From DATFRX01 sp035630615 (lineage in GTDB: Bacteria; Actinomycetota; Actinomycetes; Propionibacteriales; Nocardioidaceae), in contig DASQKI010000077.1 in the NCBI GenBank assembly GCA_035630615.1, positions 1 through 64,000 of the forward strand: 64,000 nt of DNA, given 5' to 3'. The translations under genes were made by a program, and so were the position numbers. Under the pieces are notes generated by a model that saw nothing but the letters and a program-made list of their open reading frames with translations, ran no database searches and was not told the DNA's origin. Below, piece by piece: positions 1 to 7,643 of the stretch. How positions within the stretch are numbered: the stretch's first letter is position 1; each line of letters begins with the position of its first letter.

Positions 1-1028
1 AGGCGCCGCTCGCGACGCTCACCGGCGAGCTGCCCTTCATGCTCAAGCTCCTGGCGGCGAGCCACCCGCTGTCGATCCAGGTGCACCCCAACGCCGCGCA
101 GGCGAAGACCGGCTTCGCGCGTGAGGAGAAGGCGGGCATCCCGATCGACTCGCCTCAGCGGGTGTACCGCGACGTCAACCACAAGCCCGAGATGGTCTAC
201 GCCCTCACCACGTTCGACACCCTCGTCGGATTCCGTCCGACGGCGGAGATCCTCCGCATCCTCTCGGGGATCGAGTCGCCGCTCGCGGCGTCGCTGGCCG
301 AGAGCCTGAACGCCCGGCCCGGATTCCGGGGCATCGTCCGGATCGTCGCCACGCTCCTGGAGGAGAAGCCCGACGTCGCGGAGATCGACCGGGTCGTCGC
401 CTCCTGCCGCGACCTCGCGGAGCAGGGCATCGACGTCAAGCGCGCCTACGCGACCGCCGTCGAGATCGCCGAGCACCATCCCGGCGACGTCGGCGTCGTC
501 ATCTCGCTCCTGCTCCAACGCCTCACGTTGCAGCCCGGCGAGGCCGCGTTCCTCGGGGCGGGCATCATCCATGCCCACCTGCGCGGCATGTGCCTGGAGG
601 TGATGGCCACCTCCGACAACGTGCTGCGGGCCGGCCTGACATCGAAGCATCTCGACCCGGCCGGGCTGGTGGCTTGTCTCGACGAGGGCATGTCGCGACT
701 GGCGCGCGTGACGCCGGAGCCGTTCGGGTTCTCCACCGACGTGTTCAGCCCTCCGGTCGAGGAGTTCGCCCTGGCCGTCACCCAGTGCTCGCACGCCGAG
801 CCCAACGGCGTCGTGCTGCCGGACGCCCCCCAGCGCATCGTCGTGTGCATCGACGGCGACGTCGAGCTGCACAACGAACACGGCGAGCGGGTTGCCCTCC
901 AACGCGGCGAGTCGGTGTATGCAGACGGCTCCGACGGCTTGCTCCGCGGCATCGGCACCGGCGAGCTGGCCCAGGCCTACAAGCCCACGGCAGACACCCC
1001 CGGTGCAGCACTCACCGACCTGATCTAG
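1..1028 (+). CDS. manA: Mannose-6-phosphate isomerase, class I (5' end outside window)
   Basis: Interconverts fructose-6-phosphate and mannose-6-phosphate in the cytoplasm, the entry step to GDP-mannose. The frame is open from base 3, so the gene starts before the window; the ATG at 39 is internal. Visible family signatures are the GELPFMLKLL-type core followed by HPLSIQVHPN, whose His and Gln are zinc ligands in the family, and later GAGIIHAH and GMCLEVMATSDN. A C-terminal cupin-like segment follows. It ends tail to tail with manC, and the two stop codons overlap by 4 bases inside a 12-base palindrome (1021-1032). Assignment is firm; only the N-terminus is missing. Confidence 0.95.
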   Translation, partial: APLATLTGELPFMLKLLAASHPLSIQVHPNAAQAKTGFAREEKAGIPIDSPQRVYRDVNHKPEMVYALTTFDTLVGFRPTAEILRILSGIESPLAASLAESLNARPGFRGIVRIVATLLEEKPDVAEIDRVVASCRDLAEQGIDVKRAYATAVEIAEHHPGDVGVVISLLLQRLTLQPGEAAFLGAGIIHAHLRGMCLEVMATSDNVLRAGLTSKHLDPAGLVACLDEGMSRLARVTPEPFGFSTDVFSPPVEEFALAVTQCSHAEPNGVVLPDAPQRIVVCIDGDVELHNEHGERVALQRGESVYADGSDGLLRGIGTGELAQAYKPTADTPGAALTDLI

Positions 1029-2098
1029 ATCAAGTCGAAGCGACCGTCTCGCTTCAGCAGCGCCGGGACGTCTTTGACCTGCTGGGCCTGCTCGAGCGTG
1101 GTGACGAGCAGCGCGTCGGCAGTGCGGACGACCACGACGTCGCGAATGCCGACGACGGCGATGGTGGTGCCGTCCTCGGCCCTGGCCAGACCGTCGGAGT
1201 CGACCCAGATCACGTCAGCCGACGACGACCCGGCCAGTGCGTGCAGGGCGGCGAAGTCGCCGATGTCGTCCCAGCCGAAGGCGCCGGGCACGACGGCGAT
1301 GCCGCCTTCGAGCGAGACCGGTTCGGCGATCGCGTGGTCGATGGCGATGGGCGTCAGGTTCGGCCACGTGACCTCGAGCTCGGCTTGACCGTCCGGTGTG
1401 TCCCAGGAAAGGGCGATGCGGTCGAGTCCGGCGTGCAGGTGCGGCTGGAGCCGCGAGAGATGACTGAGCAGCATCTCGGTGCGAGCCACGAACATGCCCG
1501 CGTTCCAGCTGAACGAGCCGCTGCGCACGTAGTGAGCGGCAGTGGACGCGTTCGGCTTCTCGACGAACTGCGTGACCGCTCTGGCCGAGGGTGCGTCGGT
1601 CACGTACAGCTCCTCGCCGGCCTCGATGTAACCGAATGCGGTCGAAGGGCCGCGAGGTTCGATGCCGATGGTGGCGATCAGGCCGGTCGCGGCGACCGCG
1701 ACCCCTTCGCGCACGGCCGCGCCGAACGCGTCGACATCGGTGATGACGTGGTCGGCCGCGAAGGAGCCGATGATCGCGCCTTCATGCCGACGACCGATGA
1801 CCGCCGCGGCGAGCCCGATCGCGGGCATGCTGTCGCGCGGCGACGGCTCCACGAACAACCCGATGAGCTCCGGCAGCTGTTGCTGGACGAGCGGCGCGTG
1901 GGTCGGCCCGGTGACGACGTGGATCCGTTCGGCGGGCACCAGGGTGCGCAGACGGTCCCACGTCTCCTGCAGAAGGCTTCGCCCGGAGCCGGTGAGGTCG
2001 AGCAGGAACTTCGGTCTCGAGGCCCGCGACAGGGGCCACAGGCGAGTGCCTGCACCGCCGGCGGGGATGACGGCGTGGAACGACTCCAGGCTGCTCAC
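1025..2098 (-). CDS. manC: Mannose-1-phosphate guanylyltransferase
   Basis: Makes GDP-mannose from mannose-1-phosphate and GTP, the donor for mannosylated glycolipids and polysaccharides. The 357 residues open with IPAGGAGTRLWPLSR (about residues 11-25), the nucleotide-binding signature of sugar nucleotidylyltransferases, and carry QFVEKP in the middle. The protein is a single-domain enzyme without the C-terminal isomerase domain of bifunctional ManC proteins, which fits a separate manA next door. It converges on manA with a 4-base overlap and diverges from an MFS transporter. The ATG start places MSSLESFHAVIPAGG at the usual distance from the signature. Confidence 0.93.
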   Translation of the reverse strand: MSSLESFHAVIPAGGAGTRLWPLSRASRPKFLLDLTGSGRSLLQETWDRLRTLVPAERIHVVTGPTHAPLVQQQLPELIGLFVEPSPRDSMPAIGLAAAVIGRRHEGAIIGSFAADHVITDVDAFGAAVREGVAVAATGLIATIGIEPRGPSTAFGYIEAGEELYVTDAPSARAVTQFVEKPNASTAAHYVRSGSFSWNAGMFVARTEMLLSHLSRLQPHLHAGLDRIALSWDTPDGQAELEVTWPNLTPIAIDHAIAEPVSLEGGIAVVPGAFGWDDIGDFAALHALAGSSSADVIWVDSDGLARAEDGTTIAVVGIRDVVVVRTADALLVTTLEQAQQVKDVPALLKRDGRFDLI

Positions 2099-2184
2099 GC
2101 GCTGCTCCTCTGCCGCTTTCCCGACTGCGTATGCGTCTGGTCATCGTAGCCATCACAGAGGTGCTCAGGGTCTACCGTCGTCCC

Positions 2185-3363
2185 ATGGCAGGGATCCCCC
2201 CGGGGGACGCGTTCCACCAGCGTCTCCTCACTCGACCGTTCGTGCTGCTCGGCATCGCTGATCTCGCCTACTTCACCTCCGTCGGCGTCGCCATCTTCAC
2301 GCTGCCGCTCTTCACGACCGGGCCGATCGGCTCGGACGAGGCCGGCGCGGGCCTCGCGTTCGGCGCGTTCGGCATCACCGCCCTGGTCTGCCGCCCCTAT
2401 GCCGGACGGTTGTCCGACAACCACGGTCGCATCCCGCTGATGCTGTTCGGAGCCGTGCTCGCCGGACTCGGCATGCTCATGCTCCCGTTCGTCGACTCCC
2501 TCGCGGCGGTCTTCGTGATCCGACTGATGCAGGGGGTCGCCGAGGCCGCGTTCTTCGTCGCCGGATTCGCCCTGCTGGCCGACATCGCACCGCCGTCGCG
2601 GATGGGTGAGGCCCTGAGCTACAACTCGCTCGGCCTCTACCTCGGGCTGGCCCTCGGACCCCCGCTCGGCGAGTTCCTGCTCGAGGGGTGGGGGTACGAC
2701 GCCGCATGGTTCGGTGCGACGGCGCTGGCCGCGCTCGCGGTCCTCCTGACCATCCCCATCGTCGAGCCTGAGCGGGCCGCCGACGTCGACGGGCACGGGG
2801 CCCTGATCCACCGTCCAGGCATCCCGATCTCGCTCGGCTTCCTCGCGTCGCTGGCGGCCATCGGCGGCTTCCTGGCGTTCGCCTCCCTGTACTCGGCCGA
2901 GGTCGGGATGGCCAATGCAAGCCTCGTGATGCTGGTCTACGGATCCGTCGTCGTCGGCTGCCGGATCGTGTTCGCCAAGGTCCCGGACCGCCTGCCCTCG
3001 CTGCCGCTCGGCGCCGCCTCGTTGGTGGCGATCGGAACCGGGCTCTTCGTCATGGCCATCTGGCAGGCACCCGCCGGCCTGCTGCTGGGCGCGATCGTCG
3101 TGGCCGTCGGCGTGACGTTCTCCACCCCGGCGTTCTTCAGCGCGATCTTCGCCACGGCGACGCCATCGGAGCGGGGTGCGGCGGCGGGGACGGCCAGCGC
3201 CTGCATCGATCTCGGGTTCGGCATCGGGCCGATCGCCCTGGGGCTCGTCGCGAGCTCGCTTGGCATTCCGTGGGCCCTGGCGGCCGGTGCGGGTGTGGCC
3301 TTCGTGGGAGCGGTCTGGACGGCGTCCCTCGCGCGGCGCGCCACCCATGTCGACCTAGGGTGA
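2185..3363 (+). CDS. MFS transporter
   Basis: A 392-residue inner-membrane transporter with about twelve hydrophobic segments (first near residues 16-40, last ending a few residues before the stop). The loop between helices 2 and 3 carries the MFS motif A variant RPYAGRLSDNHGR. Substrate is not predictable; the family is mostly drug or metabolite efflux. An ATG at 2131 is also in frame, but its first 18 residues do not look like MFS sequence and would use up the manC-MFS intergenic space, so 2185 (MAGIPPGDAF) is preferred. The asparaginase start lies 5 bases beyond its stop, so the two may be co-transcribed. Confidence 0.85.
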   Translation: MAGIPPGDAFHQRLLTRPFVLLGIADLAYFTSVGVAIFTLPLFTTGPIGSDEAGAGLAFGAFGITALVCRPYAGRLSDNHGRIPLMLFGAVLAGLGMLMLPFVDSLAAVFVIRLMQGVAEAAFFVAGFALLADIAPPSRMGEALSYNSLGLYLGLALGPPLGEFLLEGWGYDAAWFGATALAALAVLLTIPIVEPERAADVDGHGALIHRPGIPISLGFLASLAAIGGFLAFASLYSAEVGMANASLVMLVYGSVVVGCRIVFAKVPDRLPSLPLGAASLVAIGTGLFVMAIWQAPAGLLLGAIVVAVGVTFSTPAFFSAIFATATPSERGAAAGTASACIDLGFGIGPIALGLVASSLGIPWALAAGAGVAFVGAVWTASLARRATHVDLG

Positions 3364-3368
3364 GCGGC

Positions 3369-4298
3369 ATGGACGTGCTGGTCGAGGTCGTGCGCTCAGG
3401 TCTGGTCGAGGACCGACATCGCGGCGTCGCGGTGCACGTGGACCCCGAAGGCGAGGTGCTGTGGTCGATCGGCGACTCAGACGTCGTCGTCTTCCCGCGG
3501 TCGGCGAACAAGCCCTTCCAGGCGGTGGGGATGATGCGCGCCGGGCTACCGCTGAACGGTGCCGAGCTCGCCCTCGCGGCTGCGAGTCACTCGGGGGAGC
3601 CGTTTCACGTAGACGGCGTTCGCGCGGTGCTCGCGCGTGCCGGCCTCGCGGAGTCCGCGCTCCAGACTCCACCGACCCTTCCCACTGACCGGGAGGAGTT
3701 TCGCGCCGCGCTGCGTGCCGGGCGTGAGCCCGCATCGATCCTGATGGAGTGCTCAGGAAAGCACGCTGCGATGTTGCTGACATCCGTGCTCAACGACTGG
3801 CCGATCGAGACCTACCTCGATCCGGACCACCCGCTCCAGCAGACGATCGCGGAGACCTTCGCGTCGTTCACCGATGCGCCACCGGACACCGTGGGCATCG
3901 ACGGCTGCGGCGCGCCGGTGCTCGCCACGACCCTGCGTCGCCTCGCCGTTGCGACGGCCCGCCTCATGAGCTCGCCCAGAGGATCCGACGCGAGACTGCT
4001 TCTCGACGCCATGCTGGCGCACCCCGAGTACGTCAGCGGCACGCGGCGCGACGAACGGCGCCTCATGCAGGCCGTCCCGGGGTTGTTCACGAAGACGGGT
4101 GCTGAGAGCGTGGTTGTGGCTGGCCTCCCTGACGGCTCGGCGTGTGCGCTCAAGATCGAGGACGGCGGGGAACGGGCGCGATTCGTCGCGATGCACCGCA
4201 TCCTCGAGATCGTTGGCCTGGAGGCCGAGATCCTGGCGGAACGTCCGGCAGTCGTCGGCGGTGGCAAGCAGGTGGGAGAGATCCGGCCAGCCTTCTGA
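3369..4298 (+). CDS. Asparaginase, AnsA/Pfam Asparaginase_II type
   Basis: Predicted to hydrolyse L-asparagine to aspartate and ammonia. The 309-residue protein resembles the Asparaginase_II family (Rhizobium etli AnsA type), not the E. coli AnsA/AnsB fold. It has the ordered family blocks VFPRSANKPFQA near residue 40, ASHSGEP near residue 75, and MECSGKHAAML near residue 125, with Ser and Lys in the last. DGCGAPV and a late TKTGAE follow. No signal peptide is present, so it should be cytoplasmic. ATG at 3369 is 5 bases after the MFS stop. Family assignment is strong; substrate is taken from the family. Confidence 0.85.
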   Translation: MDVLVEVVRSGLVEDRHRGVAVHVDPEGEVLWSIGDSDVVVFPRSANKPFQAVGMMRAGLPLNGAELALAAASHSGEPFHVDGVRAVLARAGLAESALQTPPTLPTDREEFRAALRAGREPASILMECSGKHAAMLLTSVLNDWPIETYLDPDHPLQQTIAETFASFTDAPPDTVGIDGCGAPVLATTLRRLAVATARLMSSPRGSDARLLLDAMLAHPEYVSGTRRDERRLMQAVPGLFTKTGAESVVVAGLPDGSACALKIEDGGERARFVAMHRILEIVGLEAEILAERPAVVGGGKQVGEIRPAF

Positions 4299-4341
4299 AC
4301 TGGGCTTTTGGTGAATTGTGACTCATGTCGCACGGCGTTCT

Positions 4342-4367
4342 GCTTGCATTTGCTAACTCCTGCAAGC
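4342..4367. promoter_or_regulatory. Inverted repeat upstream of XRE regulator
   Basis: Perfect 7-base arms GCTTGCA and TGCAAGC separated by 12 bases, ending 11 bases before the chosen ATG of the XRE regulator. Size and position fit an operator for a dimeric helix-turn-helix protein, most simply autoregulation. Which protein binds is an inference. Confidence 0.4.
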
Positions 4368-4378
4368 ACGATGGAGAC

Positions 4379-4789
4379 ATGGCGAAGCTGACCGTGGGAA
4401 AAACCGTCGAAGGACTCGGCGAATACCTCCGCGACCAGCGACGCCAGGCGCAGATGTCGTTGCGACAGCTGGCCGAGAAGGCGGAAGTTTCCAATCCGTA
4501 TCTCAGCCAGATAGAGCGAGGGCTGCGTCGTCCGTCGGCAGAGGTGCTGCAGCAGATCGCCAAGGGTCTGCAGATCTCCGCCGAGTCGCTGTACGTCAGA
4601 GCCGGGATCCTCGATCTCGACGAGAGTGGGGCGCGCATGGTCGAACACGCCATTGCCCTCGACCCTCAGCTGACGGAGCGGCAGAAGACGGCACTGCTCG
4701 ACATCTACCGCTCGTTCGTCGGCTCCGATGTCGTACGCAACGAAGAACTTGCCGAAGTGGTCACCGAAGCCAACCAGGAGGAAGCATGA
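4379..4789 (+). CDS. XRE-family transcriptional regulator (Rv0474-like)
   Basis: A 136-residue DNA-binding protein. The HTH_3 domain covers about residues 14-70: LRDQRRQAQMSLRQLAEKA, then VSNPYLSQIERG as recognition helix, then RRPSAEVLQQIAKGL. A short C-terminal helical region follows. An in-frame ATG at 4325 lies before the inverted repeat at 4342-4367; the ATG at 4379 (MAKLTVGKTVEGLGEYL) is preferred. Its stop overlaps the next gene's ATG by 4 bases, so it is translated together with the HbhA-like protein, the order seen for Rv0474-hbhA in Mycobacterium tuberculosis. It probably controls its own operon. Confidence 0.85.
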   Translation: MAKLTVGKTVEGLGEYLRDQRRQAQMSLRQLAEKAEVSNPYLSQIERGLRRPSAEVLQQIAKGLQISAESLYVRAGILDLDESGARMVEHAIALDPQLTERQKTALLDIYRSFVGSDVVRNEELAEVVTEANQEEA

Positions 4790-5487
4790 CCATTGCCGAT
4801 CAGATCAACGACCAGGTGAAGTCGCTCCGCAAGGACGTCAAGAACCTCACCGAGACCGTCAAGAAGCTCGACGCCGACGAGCTCCGTTCGCTGGGCACCG
4901 ACTTCGTCGGACGCTCGCGCACGCGGGCGACGGCGTCCTATGACGACCTCGTCAAGAAGGCCGAGGAAGTCGTGGCGTCGGCCAGGGACCTCAAGCTGGA
5001 CGACGTCCAGAAGCGGGCCGAGAAGCTCGTCGAGACCCTGCGCAAGGACGCGCGCAAGAACCTGAAGGACGTGCGCAAGCGCGCCGAGGGTGTCCGTGGC
5101 GACGTGCAGAAGCGCGCCGAGGACGTCATCGGTGACGCCCGTGCCACCGTCCAGCGCGTGACCAAGAAGGCTCCGGCCAAGAAGGCCCCGGCCAAGAAGG
5201 CGGCTGCCAAGAAGGCACCGGCCAAGAAGACGGCCGCGAAGAAGTCGACCGCCAAGAAGTCGACCGCCAAGAAGGCCACCGCCAAGAAGGCCGCGAAGAA
5301 GTCGACGGCGAAGAAGGCGGCCGCGGCGGAAGCCGACGAGGACGCGACCGAGGCCGAGACCGAGGCCGAGGCCGAGACCGCCGAGTCGGACGACGCGGCC
5401 CCGGAGGCGAGCGCCGATGAGGCGCCGGCCGACGAGGCTGCCGACGCCGACGGTGGCGACGAGGCCGAGGACGAGGCGAAGATCTGA
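4786..5487 (+). CDS. HbhA-like Lys/Ala-repeat protein with acidic tail
   Basis: A 233-residue protein in three parts. Residues 1-122 are charged heptad-like helices, likely coiled coil (repeated KRAE and RKDV segments). Residues 126-178 are a run of PAKKA, AAKKA and STAKK repeats, like the C-terminus of mycobacterial heparin-binding haemagglutinin and some histone-like proteins. Residues 180-231 are strongly acidic (AEAE, DDAAPEA, DEAEDEA), which HbhA lacks. No signal peptide is seen, as in HbhA. The upstream XRE gene supports the HbhA relationship. Roles as adhesin, nucleoid protein or polar-growth partner are all possible and cannot be separated here. Confidence 0.75.
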   Translation: MTIADQINDQVKSLRKDVKNLTETVKKLDADELRSLGTDFVGRSRTRATASYDDLVKKAEEVVASARDLKLDDVQKRAEKLVETLRKDARKNLKDVRKRAEGVRGDVQKRAEDVIGDARATVQRVTKKAPAKKAPAKKAAAKKAPAKKTAAKKSTAKKSTAKKATAKKAAKKSTAKKAAAAEADEDATEAETEAEAETAESDDAAPEASADEAPADEAADADGGDEAEDEAKI

Positions 5488-5511
5488 CCTCGCGACCGGC
5501 TTCACTCGTCA

Positions 5512-5554
5512 GGGTGTTCGACGAACCCGGCATATCGGGCGTCGTCGAACACCC
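5512..5554 (+). terminator. Hairpin terminator after HbhA-like gene
   Basis: Perfect 13-base arms (GGGTGTTCGACGA at 5512-5524, complement at 5542-5554). A nested CCCG/CGGG stem lies inside the 17-base loop. It begins 24 bases after the stop codon. There is no T tract, which is common for actinobacterial terminators. Confidence 0.6.
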
Positions 5555-5606
5555 GAACGTGTGAAGCGGTGTCCGGCGGACCGCAGCGACGGGCGAGGAT
5601 GAACCC

Positions 5607-6425
5607 GTGGACGGTTGGGTGCGGCTGCGACTCGACGTGGCCTACGACGGCACCGACTTCTCGGGCTGGGCGATCCAACCCGGCCGGCGCACGGTGCAAG
5701 GCGAGATCGAGTCCGCGCTGTGTCGGATCCTGCGCCTGACCGAGACGTCGACGACCTGCGCCGGGCGAACCGACGCCGGAGTGCACGCGCGGGGTCAGGT
5801 GTGCCATGTCGATGTGCCGGCGTCGGTCGCCGAGTCGGTGCCGGCGCTGACCGTACGGCTCGCCCGCGTGCTCCCATCGGACCTTCGGGTACGCCGCGTC
5901 GCGGTCGCGCCGGCCGGATTCGACGCGCGGTTCGCCGCCGAGTGGCGTCGGTACGCGTACCGCGTGTGTGACGAGCCCACCGGCCCCGATCCGCTGCGCC
6001 GGCGCGAGGTGCTGGCGTGGCGGCGTCGCCTCGACATGGGGCGGATGAATGACGCGTCGCGGCGGCTTTGCGGCGAGCATGACTTCGCCGCATACTGCCG
6101 CCGCCGCGAGGGGGCGTCGACCGTCCGTACCCTGCGCGAGCTGTCGTGGGAGCGACGATCCGATGGCGTCCTCGAAGCCCGGGTGGTCGCCGACGCCTTC
6201 TGCCACAACATGGTCCGGGCCCTCGTCGGGTCGATGCTCGCGGTCGGTGAGGGCCGATTCGAGCCCGACGAGCCACGGCGCATCCTCGACGCGGCGATCC
6301 GTGACTCGCGGGTGCTCGTGGTGCCGCCGCACGGGCTGACCTTGGAGGAGGTCGGCTATCCCGACGACGGCGAGCTCGCCGCCCAGGCGGCCCGGTCTCG
6401 GACCGTACGGGGGCGCTGTGAGTGA
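5607..6425 (+). CDS. truA: tRNA pseudouridine synthase A
   Basis: Isomerises uridines 38-40 of the tRNA anticodon arm. The 272 residues show the TruA order: VAYDGTDFSGWAIQP near the N-terminus, then CAGRTDAGVHARGQV (about residues 51-65) with the catalytic Asp, and later HNMVRALVGSMLAVGEGR. The GTG at 5607 is the only start giving the normal N-terminus. In most actinobacteria truA follows rplQ; here it lies between the HbhA-like gene and a methyltransferase, whose start overlaps the truA stop by 8 bases. The two genes are therefore probably translationally coupled. Confidence 0.95.
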   Translation: MDGWVRLRLDVAYDGTDFSGWAIQPGRRTVQGEIESALCRILRLTETSTTCAGRTDAGVHARGQVCHVDVPASVAESVPALTVRLARVLPSDLRVRRVAVAPAGFDARFAAEWRRYAYRVCDEPTGPDPLRRREVLAWRRRLDMGRMNDASRRLCGEHDFAAYCRRREGASTVRTLRELSWERRSDGVLEARVVADAFCHNMVRALVGSMLAVGEGRFEPDEPRRILDAAIRDSRVLVVPPHGLTLEEVGYPDDGELAAQAARSRTVRGRCE

Positions 6426-7026
6426 CCACTATTTCGCCGCCGACCCGTCGTCGCGGGTCCGCGAGTCCGAGATCACCGTCGACGTGTGGGGCCGGGAGGT
6501 CCGGCTGACGACCGCGTCGGGAGTGTTTTCGCACCGCAAGCTCGATCCGGGCACGGCCGTGCTGTTTCGGCAGACCGAGCCTCCAACGGTCGGGGAGCGG
6601 TTCCTCGACCTCGGCTGCGGCTACGGCGTCATCGGGTGCGCACTCGCGCTGGCGCGTCCGGATGCCCGCGTGTGGGCCGTCGACGTCAACGAACGCGCAC
6701 TCGACCTGACCCGCCGCAACGCCCAACGCCTCGGCATCGCCGATCGCGTCACTGCGGCGCTCCCTGACGCGCTGCCCAGCGACGTCGACTTCGACGCGAT
6801 CTGGTCGAACCCGCCGATCCGGGTCGGCAAGACCGCCCTGCACGAGCTGCTGTTGCGTTGGCTGCCGCGACTGGCGCCGTTCGGCGCAGCGACGATGGTC
6901 GTCGGCAAGAATCTCGGCGCCGACTCGCTGCAGCGCTGGCTGCGGGAGCAGGGATACGGCTGCGACCGACTCGGCTCGGCCAAGGGCTTCCGCGTCCTCA
7001 GGGTGGTGCCCCCCGCCGCGACGTGA
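6418..7026 (+). CDS. Class I SAM-dependent methyltransferase, RsmC-like
   Basis: A 202-residue methyltransferase with SAM motif I LDLGCGYGVIG (about residues 63-73), an acidic VDVNERALDL strand, and the N6/N2 base methyltransferase signature NPP in WSNPPIRVGK. It matches the small single-domain RsmC-like proteins of Gram-positive bacteria, related to 16S rRNA G1207 methyltransferase. The expected substrate is rRNA guanine, but this is family inference. Translation starts at a GTG inside the truA 3' end. Confidence 0.85.
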   Translation: MSDHYFAADPSSRVRESEITVDVWGREVRLTTASGVFSHRKLDPGTAVLFRQTEPPTVGERFLDLGCGYGVIGCALALARPDARVWAVDVNERALDLTRRNAQRLGIADRVTAALPDALPSDVDFDAIWSNPPIRVGKTALHELLLRWLPRLAPFGAATMVVGKNLGADSLQRWLREQGYGCDRLGSAKGFRVLRVVPPAAT

Positions 7027-7070
7027 GATTTGGATCTGGGGCCGCCATGGCGACCCCAGATCCAAATCTC
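7025..7070. repeat. Perfect 17-bp palindromic intergenic repeat
   Basis: Arms of 17 bases (GAGATTTGGATCTGGGG at 7025-7041, exact complement at 7054-7070) with a 12-base loop, starting at the methyltransferase stop codon. It is AT-richer than its surroundings. It can act as a terminator, and it ends 12 bases before the sigma-factor promoter. The word content suggests a dispersed palindromic element, but only one copy is in this window. Confidence 0.6.
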
Positions 7071-7082
7071 GCGTCAACAAGC

Positions 7083-7110
7083 GTGCAACGAAACGGGTCG
7101 CTGCGCCGTC
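7083..7110 (+). promoter_or_regulatory. Candidate ECF promoter GTGCAAC-N17-CGTC
   Basis: GTGCAAC at 7083-7089 and CGTC at 7107-7110, ending 8 bases before the sigma-factor ATG. The same GTGCAAC-N18-CGT layout precedes the second SigE-family sigma gene (39973-40000). This suggests an autoregulated promoter read by this sigma class. Only two examples support it. Confidence 0.45.
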
Positions 7111-7118
7111 AGTGGGGC

Positions 7119-7643
7119 ATGGAACGCGTTGCCGCTTCGTCCGCCGTGTCGGCCGGTGAGGTGACGTTCGAGGAGTGGGTCGCCGCCCGCGGCCAGTCGC
7201 TGCTCCGCTTCGCGTACCTCGTCACCGGAGACCCGATCGCCGCCGAGGATGCCGTACAGGAGGGGCTCGTGTCGGCGTGCGCCCGTTGGCCGCGGATTCG
7301 GACCGCCGACGATCCGGAGGCCTACGTGCGCCGGATGATCGCCAACGCCCACATCTCGTGGTGGCGTCGCGTGATCCGCCGGGAGAGTCCGGTCGCGGAG
7401 GTCCGATCCGACCAGCCGACGGTCGATCCCGACAGCGCCGAGACCCAAGCGGTGTGGGAGCTGTGCGCGACCCTGCCACGCCGCCAGCGAGCGGCCGTCG
7501 TGCTGCGGTTCTACGAAGGCCTGACGTACGCCGAGATCGGACGCATCCTCGATTGCGGCGAGGCGACCGTACGCAGCCAGGTGCACCGGGCGTTGGCGGC
7601 GCTTCGAGCCCGACTCGAGAGCGAAGGAGACGGCGATGCCTGA
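7119..7643 (+). CDS. ECF sigma factor, SigE-family (TIGR02983 type)
   Basis: A 174-residue extracytoplasmic-function sigma factor. Region 2 is FEEWVAARGQSLLRFAYLVTGDPIAAEDAVQEGL, with LVSACARWPRI typical of the SigE-type subgroup of actinobacteria. Region 4 carries LPRRQRAAVVLRFYEGLTYAEIGRILDC and EATVRSQVHRAL. An in-frame ATG further upstream lies in the palindromic repeat, so 7119 is chosen. Its last 8 bases overlap the next gene, which encodes a membrane protein that is the likely regulatory partner. The signal is unknown. Confidence 0.9.
   Translation: MERVAASSAVSAGEVTFEEWVAARGQSLLRFAYLVTGDPIAAEDAVQEGLVSACARWPRIRTADDPEAYVRRMIANAHISWWRRVIRRESPVAEVRSDQPTVDPDSAETQAVWELCATLPRRQRAAVVLRFYEGLTYAEIGRILDCGEATVRSQVHRALAALRARLESEGDGDA

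Noticed and set aside
1021..1032. Operator at TGATCTAGATCA palindrome
   Set aside because: It lies on the overlapping stop codons of manA and manC; no promoter is near, so chance or weak termination is more likely.
2095..3348. 417-codon open frame opposite the first MFS transporter
   Set aside because: Composition is Arg/Gly/Glu-rich with no motif; it is the high-GC shadow of the transporter gene.
5165..5330. Nucleotide tandem repeat (GCCAAGAAG-like)
   Set aside because: It is the coding sequence of the PAKKA protein repeats; codons vary, so it is protein-level repetition, not a DNA element.
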